Position numbers and translations under genes: made by a program. From Austropuccinia psidii (Eukaryota; Basidiomycota; Pucciniomycetes; Pucciniales; Sphaerophragmiaceae), in assembly GCA_023105745.1 (NCBI GenBank), contig JALGQZ010000013.1:27638105-27702104 (forward strand): a stretch of DNA of 64,000 nucleotides. The letters run 5' to 3'. Under the pieces are notes generated by a model. The model was not told the DNA's origin, ran no database searches, and saw nothing but the letters and a program-made list of their open reading frames with translations. Every line of letters begins with the position of its first letter. The first letter of the stretch is position 1. This document shows positions 43,273 through 55,189 of the stretch, piece after piece.

Positions 43273-44050
43273 GTTGAATGGTGAGCTCCTGAGCACAAAG
43301 CCAAGATAAAAGCCTGTTGAGTATGCTGAGAAGGATTTGACATAGGGATTCCAGAGGTATTTCATCTTGAAAGAAAATTCAAAGCCTGGTATGAGGTTGG
43401 CATATGAGATGAGGATGATTTGGTCTTCTTTTGACATTTGGCTTTTGAAATTTTCGAAGAGCTGAATTGACGTGAAAAGTTTAGCATTAAGAATATGAAG
43501 GGAAAGGTTTGAAGAAGTATAAAGAGATACAAGTAAAGAAACACAAATGAAAGTAAGAAAAAGAAATAAAGAGAAATGAGAACTTTAGGGGGGTTCCAAT
43601 CTTGATCACAGAAATGGACAGCTGATTTGAATTGTCCAAGGACCTGGAAAACAAGATTTGATTCCAGGTGCTCACAGAGTGGCAAAAGTGATGTTCTGAA
43701 AGATTGTAGACCCCTCAGGGAAGTGCACACCAGGAGAGGAACTTACTTTTGGTAGTGACCACTCCCGCCAGTGCCATAAAAATAAAGAAAATTGATGAAG
43801 GAATGAATTGAATTGGAGAAATCTTGAAAGAAAAATGAGAAAAAGCATTGTTCATTTTCCCAAGTAAAAATGGCCATAAATTTTGGAATTGATGTTGAAA
43901 GCCACACCAAAAATCTGTGTCCAAAAATTGCAGAGTGCTCACAGAGTGGCCATGGTGATGCTGACAACAAAAAGAGTAGAATACCTCTAAAGGTGCATAC
44001 CAGGGATGGGACTTACTTTTGTTAATTCCTCTCCCCACAAAGCACCATAA
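43273..44050 (-). other. 3' noncoding region of element 2 with duplicated motif
   Basis: Holds two copies of the GTAAGT-bearing motif (43669-43779 and 43936-44050), matching the pair in element 1. On the minus strand GTAAGT occurs at 43741-43746 and 44011-44016. No protein-like ORF. Confidence 0.7.
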
Positions 44051-47000
44051 TTGATAAACCTCTTGAAGAATTGGGTCCTGGCTTGTCAGGATATAAGGAA
44101 TGGAAATCCTTGAGATGTTCAGGGCAATTATTGCGGCTTTGGGTTGGTTCCCAAGTGGATCTTTCTGGGTCTTGACTGAAACCTTTCCATTCCACAAAGT
44201 ACCATAATTTTCCTCTCTTGATCTTGGAATCCGGAATTTGAGACACTTCCCATTCCTCTTCTTCTTCAATGACGATTGGAGGAGGAGGCTCTTGATGCCT
44301 ATTTGGGATTGTTGATGCTGGGTGGATGGACTTCCATTGAGATGGTAGGCATTATTACTGACTTTCTTCAAGATTGGAAAAGGACCCAACTATCTTTCAA
44401 ATAGTTTTCTGGTGGGTCTAGCTGATTTGATGTTCTTGGAGGAAAGCCATACCATGTCACCAGGATTGAAAACAGGTGGACTCGCTCTACTTTTATCTGC
44501 ATACCTTTTAAACCTGTTTATGGAAACCTCAAGTTCTCTCTTGACATCTTGCTGTACTGATTGGATTTTTATTGATAACTTTCCAGAAGGAGTATCTTGA
44601 GTAATGTGAACTGAGTCAAATTGTGGATCTCTTCCATAAACAGTAAAAAAGGGTGATTGTTTTTTGAATAGTGGTCAGAATTATTGTAGGCAATTTCAGC
44701 CATAGGGAGCCAGGTGTTCCAATCATCTTTATGATAACTGAAATACATCCAAAGTTACTGTTCTAGCATCTGATTTACCCTCTCTGTCTGTCCATCAGTT
44801 TCTGGATGGTAAGCAGTTGACAGATCTCTTGAAATATTTAGCTGCTGACAAAGATTGGTTCAAAAAGAAGAAACAAAAAGAGAACCTCTATCAATAGCAA
44901 TGCTTGAAGGAATGCCATGCTTTGAGAAAATATTTTTGATGAATAAATGGGCCAAATCCAGTGAAGTTATTGAAGAAATTTTTGGAATAAAAACTGCCAT
45001 TCTTGAGAATCTGTCCACTATGACAAGTATTGAGTCAAAAGAATTGGACAGTGGCAAATGAGTGATGGAATCCATTTAAAGAAAAATCCAAGGACCATTT
45101 GGAATTGGAAGAGGTTTGAGGATTCCAAACTTCTTGTGATGAATATTTTTGTTTCTTGAGCACTGTTGACAGGATGAGACATAATCCTTGATAAATTGAG
45201 TGATGCAGGACCAGTGGAAATCCTGCTTGACAATATTGAGAGTCTTCACTTGGCATGGGTGTCCAGCTAGAGGAGATTAATGAGGCTTTTGATGAATTCT
45301 GAGCTGAATCATGGGGTTGTTTGGGACCACTGCCGTATCTTTGAATAAGTGAAGTTGGGAAGAAGTATCAAGAGAATAGTCCTGAACAGATTTACCTTTA
45401 CCCAATTCTTGATGGATACTTCTGTATTGAGAATCTTGCCATAATTTCTTCTGAATTGATTCAATCCAATTTGAAAAGTATTCCACCTTGACTGCAAAAA
45501 ATCTTAAGGGTTGAACTTCATCTTGCTTAATGAGTTGCTGAAAGTTCATTGGATTATTGCTTATGAAAGCCTCCCCCCTCTCTAGATAAACATTGTCCCA
45601 ATGTGATAAGGCATCTGGAAGAGTAGCTAGGCGGCCAGGGTGGTAAGTCATAGAAAAGTGAAATTAAGAAAGGAATTCAGCCCAGTGGTCTTCACCAAAA
45701 GTAAGGACTTTTGAAGACATGAAGCATTGCAGGGAAGAGTGATTGGTGAGAGCTTCAAAAGGGGAAGAAAGAGAAAGAAGAAAAGCCCTCCAGTGCTTGA
45801 GAGCCCAGACTATTCCAAGGTGTTCCTTGTCATGAATTCCATAGTTGAGCTCTGCTGGAATAAGCTTTCTGCTATCAAATCCAATGGGATGTTTTCCAGA
45901 GTCTGAAACCTGACTCAGTACAGCACCCAAGGCATAATCAGATGAATCAGTCTCCACAATGGTGGGTAGAGAAGGATTGGAGTGGTGGTGAATGCCTCTT
46001 TGAGTTGGTGAAACTGACTAAGAGCTTACTCATTGAGGGGGAAACAGGAATCTTTCTTGAGGAAACTGGTGAGTGAACTGATTTTCTTTGAATAATTCTT
46101 AATGAAATGGCGGTAGAAATTGTCAAAGCCAAGGAAGAATTGAAGATACTTGAGGTTTCTTGGAGGTGGCCAATAGAGAATTTGTTGGACTTTTGCTTGG
46201 TCCATCTTGAGGCCTTCAGAAGAAACAATATAACCTAGATATCCTACACTAGAAACATGGAATAGACACTTGGAGGCATAATCAGAAATGTTATTGGCTC
46301 TGAGTCTGGAAAGAACAGTGGACATATGAGTGACATGTTCTTCCTGAGACTTGAAAAATACCATAATGTCATCAAACTAAATCACAACATAAATATCAAA
46401 ATGATCATAGAAAATATCATTGACAAGATTTTGAAAAGAGGCAGGAGCATTGGTGAGTCCAAATGGCATAACCAAATACTCATAACTGCCGTATTTAGTT
46501 CTAAAAGCTGTCAAGTGTTCATGAACCACCTTGATTCTGAGAAGGCTATATGCACCATTAAGATCAATCTTGGAGAAGATAGAAGAACCATTAAAAAAGT
46601 GAGAAGCTGATTCATAGGAGGAACAGGATACTTGTTCTTCCTAGTAACAGCATTGAGTTTGTGGTAATCAACACACAAACAGAGGCCACCATCCTTCTTT
46701 TTGACAAAAAGAACAGGTGCTCCTGTTGAAGAGAAGCTTGGCCAGATGAAACCTTTGTCTACATTCTCTTAAATGTAGGCCCTGAGTGTATCTGACTCTT
46801 GGTTTGATAAAGAGTAGATCACCCCAACTGGAGGTAGAGACCCCTCCAGCTCAATATGATGATCACAGGAGCGGTGAGGAGGAAGTTTCTCGGCTTTTGC
46901 CTTTGAGAATACATCCAAGTACTTGTGATAAACAGAAGGAACAGCCTTCATCAGGGTTTCTACTTCTTCTGGCTCTTCCTCTTCATCCCACAACTCCTCC

Positions 47001-47699
47001 AGGGAGTCATGATAAGATGAAGGAGGAAGGTCCATAGTCCCAAAGAAGAGATGAAGTAAAGATAAAGAATTATCTTCTCCAACATCTTGAATCTCTTTTA
47101 AGACTTCATATCTAGAGGAAAGTAATAACATATGGGAATTAAGAGAAGGAATATGGACAGAAGATGGGAATGATGGTGTTCTAGAATTACCAACCAGAGC
47201 TTCACATGGTTTGGCAGAAGAAAATTTATTACTGAAAGATTTTGAAGGATCATAATTGTCCTTATAATCATCATTAAAGGTGATAAGCCCTTTCCTCTAA
47301 TCAATAAATGGATTAAAATGATTAAGAAAGTCAAAGTCCAATATGAGGTCTTCTCCCTTGGGAGTATCAATGACTAAAATGTCTCATTCAAAGCTTGGGA
47401 ATGAAGGAAGCTCAACAATATATTTGGTATGGTGAATCACAAATAAGGAAGGGGAATCAGAGGAATCTTCTCTGGAAGTTCTGACATAGTCAAAGAATAC
47501 TTTTGAACAAACTGTTTTGCAATAAATGAGTTGGTAGCACCAGAATCAATGAGAATACTGTAAAAAAATCAGAAAGAGAATAAAAAACAATGAATTTAAG
47601 GGAATTCTTGACACCAGTATTCAGAATGCACAATTGTGCTCTGGATGTAAAATAGTGAAGACCATTGAACACAACATGATCTTCACTCAGGCTTTTCCC
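44022..47699 (-). pseudogene. pol: Pol of element 2, broken
   Basis: Same frame relation to gag as in element 1. Recognisable pieces, right to left: protease region (47490-47672), RT N-terminal region (46769-47131, DHHIELEGSLPPVGVIYSL), RT thumb (46026-46364), RNase H (45664-45957, METDSSDYALGAVLSQVS), connection (45277-45651), integrase core (44860-45075, DSILVIVDRFSRMAVFIP) and chromodomain (44022-44246, KLWYFVEWKGFSQDPERSTW). At the RT active site YLDD has become stop-F-D-D (about 46370). At the codon where element 1 has its stop this copy has GAA, but its own TAA follows two codons later. Inactive. Confidence 0.88.
47693..47699 (-). promoter_or_regulatory. GGGAAAA slippery site, element 2
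   Basis: Codons CAG GGA AAA GCC TGA as in element 1, with pol in the -1 frame. The site is retained although the element around it has accumulated many stops, so it was present in the common ancestor. Confidence 0.75.
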
Positions 47700-47771
47700 T
47701 GGCTGAGAAATTGGCCTGATGGTTGGGTAAGCTTGTTTTGAGGCCTTTTGAAACAGGAATCAAGACTGTGC

Positions 47772-47813
47772 TTCCCACCACAATAGGTACATTTCCCACC
47801 ACAATAGGTACAT
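47772..47813 (-). repeat. 21-bp tandem duplication in the gag zinc knuckle (element 2)
   Basis: Two identical 21-bp units (47772-47792 and 47793-47813) each encode CTYCGGK. The result is CX2CX3CX2CX3HX4C in place of one knuckle. The duplication is in frame and absent from element 1. Confidence 0.8.
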
Positions 47814-49027
47814 AGACCCTCCTTGATTCTTCTTTCTTTTTCAGAATTCATCAGCTTGAAATCTTTACTCAACAAAGAAGAATGGGGCTTGTCCCTCTTC
47901 TGAAAATTCTTCTTCTTCTTTTGACTTTAACTTGAAGAAGTTTGAGGATGAGAAGAATTTGACTTTGAGGCTTTAGGCTTCTTCTCTTGATGATGAATCT
48001 TCTCTTTTTGCCTCTCATGGTACCTGGTATCAAGTTCCAGGGTAACATCCATTAAGTTTTGAAGAGAGTCAATTCTTGAAGGATGGGAGACCAATTGATC
48101 CAAAATCTTGGATGGCAATCCCTTCCTTAAATTATGGATGAGAGCCCTTTCATCCCAATCCACAATTCTTGAGACCAAACTTCTGAAATCAGAAATGTAT
48201 GATGATACATGCCCACCTTTGTTCATTCTTAAAGAATCCAATTCTGCTTCAGCTTTTCTGACTTCATTTGGGTCTCCAAACAAGGTGAAGAGTTGGGATT
48301 CAAATAATTGGCAGGAATTGAGAAGGTAATTTGTATCTTGATTGTTGAGATTGGAGAGATAAGGCTCAATCTATTTTGCAGTCCTGCCAATAAGAAATGA
48401 AGTGGCATAAAGTACCTTTTTTCTGTCTTGAAAGAAGTTTTCTGGATCATTATGAAAAATAGGTTGACAAGACTGAATAAAGCTTCTAACGTGGAAGGGC
48501 TGAGTCTCATCAAAGAATTCTGGTGCCTTCATAGATGGAGTCTTGAAGGCTGGTAGTCTTGATGAATCAGGAGATGAAGCTTCTTGAAGATTGGCCATAA
48601 TTTGAGTCATCTGCTTCATGATGGCCAATAATGATGGTTCATACTGATGATAGACAGGCTGATTAGACTGGGATAGAGTTGTCCCTCCAGTATGTTGGGA
48701 GCTCCCACAGGAGCTGGAACACCTTCAGTACCATAAGACTCTTCCTCTTCCACAGAATTCTCCTCCTCCTCTTCATCATCTTCACCAGGACCTCTGAAAG
48801 TGGTCCTTGAAGTTTCTGGAAATGCGCAAACTACTCCTCAAAATTAATTTGATCTTCTGGGCCCTCTACCTTTTTTCCTGGATGGTGTTGCTCCTTCCAT
48901 AATGGGTCCTCAGTTGAGGAACTTCTGGGGTGCCGTCAAGAGGATCTCTTGGAGTTTAAGTGAGAACAGCTTGAGCTCTTGCCCAAGAGCTGGCCTGTCT
49001 TGCAGGAGTTGAATGTTGAATGGGCAT

Positions 49028-49778
49028 GCTTTTAGGAATAAAAAACTAAATAAATGGATAAAATCCAAACTTGAAGTGAAAATCCTGAGGCCAATTAACT
49101 GGAAAACTTGAAGTCAAAATCAAAAATCAGAATCATTGTCTTGAAGAAAATCAATGAATGAAAATGAAATCTTGAGGTAATCAATCAATCAATATGTTAA
49201 AATGAATTTTTCAAGTCAATAAATCAATAAGTAAAATCAATCAAAATCAAAGTCTTGCAGAATCATTCAATCAATCAAATTAATTCTTGAGTCAAATCAG
49301 TTTTATGTCATCAATTCTTGATGTGAAAAATCAGCAAAATCAATGAAATCTTCAGGTCAATTAATTTTCTTGAATTCAATATCAATTATGTCAAATCTGC
49401 CAATAAAATCAAACTCAAGTGAGTTCTTCTTAAAAATCAAAATTCTTGAAGAATGAATGAAATATGAATCTTGATTTGAAGAATGTGTCTGGATAATTTG
49501 ATGAGTAGTTTGAAAGTCAAATGAATTTACTATTATGCCTGAATTATTAATGAAATGAAATTGATGATTTGAAATAGAATTTAAAAGAGAAAACAGAAAT
49601 AAAAATTGTGTCAGCTTTCAATTTTCAAAATGAAGAATGAATGAGAGAAAATTGAGGGGTGACAATTAATCATAAAATTCATAAGCATTAAAAAGTGATA
49701 ATTTTGATGAAATGAGTGAATGAAATTATAGAGAAAGAATTAACAGAATGAAAAGGAATTATGATTCAATTAATATAA
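49028..49778 (-). other. 5' leader of element 2
   Basis: Noncoding and rich in AATCAAT and CTTGAG words, like the leader of element 1. No recognisable tRNA-type primer-binding site beside the LTR; the sequence there is AATTATATTAATT on the minus strand. Confidence 0.6.
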
Positions 49779-51354
49779 TTTCACAGGGGCTCTTATGGAA
49801 GCAACAGTGGCCTGGCACTCAGGAATCAAGAGTTCACTTGGAAGGCTCCAAAATAATAAAGAAGTAAAAAGGAATAAATTTGTTTAAAGAGGAATAAGAG
49901 CAAAGACAACTGTACCAAAATATAAAAATAGAAGGAAACCAATGGCCAAGATAATAAGAAAGCCAAAAGCCAAAGATCCAAACAAATGAATCCTCAATTC
50001 ACTGTTTCAACCTGCCAGAAAGAACAATGTAATTAGTCAAGGATATTACCACTAATATCCACTGAAAGGCAAATAAGAAAAGGTGAAAATGACTGACTGA
50101 AGATTATCACTATTCATCTTAATAAAAGAAAATAAGGATAATATCAAATCCAATATATTAATTAACTGGGGAAAAAGTCCCCAGGGAAGAAAAGGTGGCC
50201 AGTATATGTGAAAAGGTTGAAGACTGATCCTGGAGGGTTGACCCCGGCTGTATTGACTGTGTTGGGTCAATACAAATCTGGCCATCTTTAAAAATGAACT
50301 TTTTGATGGAATTCTCACAGTGGAATATGAATTGGCCCAAAAGGGACAACACCATACAGATTGCTTGAATACAACCTGTATGTGCCAATTGAGTTGTTCA
50401 AGGAGTATTGAAGTACTTGATGCCTTGACAACTGATTGAATACTTGATAACCTCTTGAAATTGCCCTTGGAAGAATTCTGAAATAAAGTACAACCCAACA
50501 CCTGCATGGTCAGGTGTTTGGGGTTCTTGAATGGTCTTCTGGTAGCCGCCATGGATTGCAAGACTGAATGGCTGAAAAGACTTCCTTCAAAATGGCTGAT
50601 GGATTTGGGGACTTGGTTTGAAATGTCCTAATTTGATCCTGAAAGCATCACTATTGAATTTCTGAGCAAAATTGGTGCATAATGGTATATTATACCATAT
50701 ATGCATCATTCCTGAATCCATGGTATGGAGTACATTGGTGAAGAGAAGTCTTTCCCCTGAATGAAGGGGAAAACTCGCAGAGCTTTAGTTGGTGGCCTCT
50801 GGTGATTGTCAAAGGCCAGGGGTTGAAAGTGGCCAATTTGGGTCCTGGGGTCCTTTTGGCCATTTGTGGGACTGATGGGATTGGGGGCCAAAATTGGCTC
50901 AGGTGGGTCCACTTGTGGTTTGGGACCCACCTGGCCTTGGAGATAGGTGGTTGGCCCCCTTGACCTCATTCAATTTGGGCCAAAAAAGGCCTAAGGGTCC
51001 CACGTACTGTGGGCCGTAGATTACAGCCTGCGGACCATAGTGGCCGCAGGGGGTCTAAATGGCCCAAAAAGGCCATTTAGCCCAAAACCCCCATAATCAA
51101 AGGGGTTGGCCCAAGGGCCCTGGTGGTGGCTAGAGGGGAAAACGCCCCTGGAAGTCCAGATGGACCCTTCAGCCTCAAAAAAAACGAATTGGCATGGGGG
51201 TTGGTGAGGTGGAGGATTGGCCAAAAAGGGGCCAGTGACAGGTGGTGTGGCCCAAAGGCCATGAAACACCAATATGGACCAATTGGCCATAAAATGAGGT
51301 CAGGCTATAATTGATGCAAACACCCATTGGGGGTGATTACACATGGTTGTAACA
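49779..51354 (-). repeat. Element 2, 5' LTR (right copy)
   Basis: Direct repeat of 41669-43260, ending CACATGGTTGTAACA. The inner end reads TTTCACAGGG. The GC-rich block (about 50800-51300) keeps more CpG than the left copy at some sites, for example GGGCCGTAG and GGCCGCAGG. Confidence 0.88.
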
Positions 51355-51908
51355 TCTTTACAGCTTCTGGCACATCAGAAGCACCAGAAAACAGCTGTAA
51401 ACTCTATTGGTGAAAGCTTTCACCCTGTATATGGTAAAAATGAAAACCTGTTGTTCTGAAACCACATTTCCACACAATACCAGTCTGTATTGAGTGTTTA
51501 GAACCACAAACCAGCCCACAGTAGTGAAACGTTTCACTCTGTGGCCATGTGCAGAGGTAACCAACCTCCCACTACCCCAGAACAAGATAAAAGGAGTCCT
51601 TTCCTCACCAGAAGGCCAATCCAGCATCCTGTTCTCAATATTCTTATGTGGTATAGCTTAAATAAGTGGTACTCTTACAATCTAACGGCTATAATTATAG
51701 ATTTAATTATTGTAGGGTTTATTGTTGTAAACCAATAGATAAACACTGCACCCAGGGCTATCAATAGCAATCACCATCACTAAATTGTTTTAGTATAACC
51801 CTTTTAACCATCTACTCACCTAATTATCATCATTATTTTCGTGTCACACTCACAGCTATAGCTTTTTATTCTAGTTGTACAGTTATATCATAGAGTCAAC
51901 CTCAAAAA
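51355..51908 (+). repeat. Solo LTR-B, second part
   Basis: Continuation of 40798-41668 after element 2, through CACTGCACCCAGGGCTATCA to the eroded end ...GAGTCAACCTCAAAA. It contains a perfect 16-bp palindrome, AGTGAAACGTTTCACT, at 51523-51538. Confidence 0.75.
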
Positions 51909-52964
51909 AATTTCTATTTATAATAATCTTTTTTTTTCTATCTTTTCAATTATTTTTTGTAAGTTATTTTTAAATTTTAGTAGAAAGTAATAGAATTCTC
52001 TTTTATCAAAATTATAAATCTTCACTTAATTAATCAATTTTTTTAATAATTAACTAATAAAATAGTTTTTTTATTTTAATTGATTCTTATTATATTTTCT
52101 TTTTTAATTATTTAAATTTTTTTTGTTTCAAATTTTTGATTATTATTTTTTTTTTTTTTTATAAAAATCTAAATTAAAAAGCTCTGTAAATAATTTTACT
52201 ATAAAAATTAGAAAATTGTTTAATTTCTTAAATAATTAAGTTCTTTAAAGATTTTTAAAGTAAAAATCTGTACAGATCTTGGTATATTATAAGGCTTTAC
52301 CAAGCCTTTCAATTCTATTGTTAAAAAACAAAGGTTTTACAAAAAAAAAAAAAGCATAAAAATAAAATAATTAAGAATTTAAAATGTAAAAAACATGAAA
52401 AATAAGACAAAAACAAAAAACAAATATTATAATAATACAAATAGAGAAAAGTTTAAAATTATGTCAATTATCAAATGAATAAACTGATTTTTCTAAAGTA
52501 GGGAATTTAAGTTTTTTCCTACCATGCCTTTTGAAGAAGATTAAAATAAATATTAGAAAACTCATCAAAAATGAAGGTATATAGACCTTTTTTAATAATT
52601 TTGTTTCTAAAATAAGATTTCAACTAAAATTGAGATGTTATTTCAAATTTTGAAAGAAATTAAATTATTAAAGAGGGAAGCTTTAAATTCTATGTTATCA
52701 AAGACAAAGGATTGATCCAGGATACTATTTTGGGCCTTACTTTTAGTGTGATAATCAAAATCTTCACTATATAAAAAAATAGATAATGATGAATTAAATT
52801 ATAAATTCAATTTATTTGGAGAGAATTTCCCTTCTGCTGAGGGCTCTAAAAAGGGAAAACACATTTTCAAACTCAAATATAGCTTTAAGTCAAGAATTGT
52901 TTAAAAAAGTAAATTTTTGATAAAATGATAAGTATAATAGGAATTATTTCTCAATATCAATGTT
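51909..52964. other. AT-rich interval, no recognised gene
   Basis: About 1 kb of AT-rich DNA with homopolymer runs. Nothing in it matches the protein or LTR families of this window. Confidence 0.4.
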
Positions 52965-54897
52965 CCTTTCAGCCTTTTAGATATGACCATATATCAAGAA
53001 AGGTCATAAGAAAAACTTTATAATAATTATTCCTCCAAATAATTATTCTAAAAATAAGTAAAAATACCATAAAAAAGCATAAATTATGAATTAAGCTAAA
53101 ATCTGATGAGTAAAAATTTTGAATGAATTACACCTTTAGGTTTCCCATGATAAAACATACATATATCATTTTCATAACATATCTGTAAAGTCAATAATTA
53201 AAGAATAATAAGCTCAAAATGCCATAAAAAATCATAAATTCTTATTTATCTCAAAAGCCAATGAAGCAACATGTAAAATAAATTGCACCATTGAATTCCC
53301 CATGAGAAACTACACATGAAATAACTTTAGGACATTTCTTTAAATTTAATACTTAAGGAATTAAGCTGAATATATGCACATTTTTGGTTAGCGCATACAT
53401 TCATGGTTTTTAGCTAATATCTCTTGAGATATACATGATAGAGAGTTAAACCAAAAATAAATTTAACAATTAATTACTGTACAAACACAGATATGAACTG
53501 TACTTGACAAGCTATAAACAAGGTTATAACCTGTAAGGGTTTATTGAACAAAATTACTAGAGCTGTTGACCACTTTGTTGTGAAAGTGGTCCAAACTTGA
53601 AATAAAGTGGATATTCAGGTTCTACTAGTTCATAAGCTAACAATGATGTATTTTTTATCATAATATTCAAGCTAAAACCCCCTGATATCATTGTTTTAAA
53701 TTTGAAATATTTAATTTTGACAAAAAAGATGAGATACAAGAAAAATCATGAAAAATAGAGTTTTGATGATTTAATGAAATTCTCTTGGAAGTTTAATAAG
53801 GAAATGTAAATACATCATAATTGACTCTCTGAATGGCTTTAGTGTGTATAACTGAAAAGGTATTAATGATCAAAGTTTAAGCTTAAATTTGATCATTTAT
53901 GATCACTCACTGTAACCTTAAATTAAGTTTAACAGTCATATGAGTGATAAAATTGGTTAATACTATTAGTTTATCATTAAAACTAATAAAATCCACAGAT
54001 TTTAGGCTTCTTTCACGCTTATGATGTCATCAAACTTAGAGTTATAGTGATAGCTCTAAATAATGGCATAATAATGAGATAAGATGGTTTGATCATGATG
54101 TAATCATCACTAAACCTTGAAATACTGATCAATTCCAGTGGATAACATCAGTAAATGTCTACTAGAAGCCTACTGGACTCTATAAGGGATGAATTTACTA
54201 TAAATAGAGCCCTTTTTACTCTATTTCCCCCTCAGACACATTAAATAAAAAGGTAAAATCTTTCTTCTTTATATATAAATCATTTATATTATCAAATACC
54301 AAAATTAATATTTATTATAATCATCAATATTGACTTGATTACTCCATTTGTTCAATTGTTTATGTTATATTTCTCTATAAATCTTATTTTCCACATAAAG
54401 TTAAGCATATTTTTAATTTCTCTATTTTTATTTGTAAATACAGTTTGTATAAATTTTATTTACAATTTTTTGGCATAAACTCTTTCAAAATTATTATTTT
54501 AAGTTTGAAATTAGGTTATTTTTCTCTTTTATAATAATTTCTCTCTATTATTACTCTTAATAATTCTTTTGTTAATATAAATAGTATTCATATTAATATA
54601 TAATATTAATATTGGTAATATTATTTTTATTAATAGTTTTTTATTATTAAAAAACAATTTTTTTTATGCCTTATTATTTGTTGGTAACAATAATAAGGGC
54701 TTTGAATATATTAATTATTATATATTAATATATTTTTTTATACTATTATATTTGTTTAATAATATAATAACTTTATGCCATAATTTTATTAATACTTTAT
54801 TATTATAGCTATTATGTATTTTATTCATTGAATAAGGAAAATCATAGTAAAATAAGTTAAATATTTGTAATATCTACTTATTGTTTCATAGTCAAAC
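52965..54897 (+). repeat. LTR-D copy 3, inverted and probably solo
   Basis: Reverse complement of the family D LTRs of element 4. It shows AGCTGTTGACCACTTTG (53561), TCTATTTCCCCCTCAGACACA (about 54220) and, at the far end, TGTTTCATAGTCAAACCTTACA (54876-54897), the complement of the LTR start. Its inner end (about 52965-53400) holds two or three degenerate tandem units, making it longer than the other copies. No adjacent gag or pol. Confidence 0.65.
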
Positions 54898-54963
54898 CTT
54901 ACAGTTCCATTGAAAAAAAAAACAGCTTATAATTTATTAAAACATACAGGAAAGGAATAAATC

Positions 54964-55071
54964 ATTAATATTCTGTAATCTTCCAGTGGTTTGGAGGATG
55001 TTGGAAGATTAAAAAATATTAATATTCTGTAATCTTCCACTGGTTTGGAATATGTTGGAATATTAACAAAT
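54964..55071. repeat. 54-bp tandem duplication
   Basis: Two head-to-tail units of about 54 bp begin ATTAATATTCTGTAATCTTC at 54964 and 55018. They differ at a few positions. They lie just outside the LTR-D end. Confidence 0.7.
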
Positions 55072-55189
55072 ATTAATATTTTGGGTTCAACCCAGTTCCC
55101 AAAATAAGACCAAGTTTATACTGTTCTAGGTCCCAACCAATTTCCAAATAAAACAACTTCTATCAAGTGTAGAAATATTTCCTCATGAT

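Larger units (their letters stand above)
47687..49027 (-). pseudogene. gag: Gag of element 2, broken
   Basis: Starts MPIQHSTPARQ at 49027, like element 1 gag. A TAA at 48956-48958 ends the N-terminal piece after 23 codons. Capsid pieces follow at 48371-48628 (KAPEFFDETQPFHVRSFIQS) and 47927-48283 (MFGDPNEVRKAEAELDSLR, DTRYHERQKEK). The last ORF (47687-47875) holds the zinc knuckle with an internal 7-residue duplication, CTYCGGK repeated before HSLDSC. The reading frame ends at TGA 47687-47689 after the conserved slippery heptamer. Confidence 0.88.
41669..51354 (-). mobile_element. Element 2: decayed relative of element 1, nested in LTR-B
   Basis: A 9.7-kb element on the minus strand with LTRs of about 1.6 kb (41669-43260 and 49779-51354). 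Flanking 5-mers are TCTGT (41664-41668) and TCTTT (51355-51359), a target duplication with one difference. Intact copies of the target lie at 10691-10695 and 30298-30302. Gene order, the slippery site and the duplicated 3' motif are as in element 1, but gag and pol have many stops and its LTRs are more diverged, so it is older. Confidence 0.9.

Noticed and set aside
42525..43343. Several overlapping proline-rich ORFs on both strands in the element 2 LTR
   Set aside because: They are open only because the block is GC-rich and stop-poor; all frames on both strands look alike and nothing is conserved.
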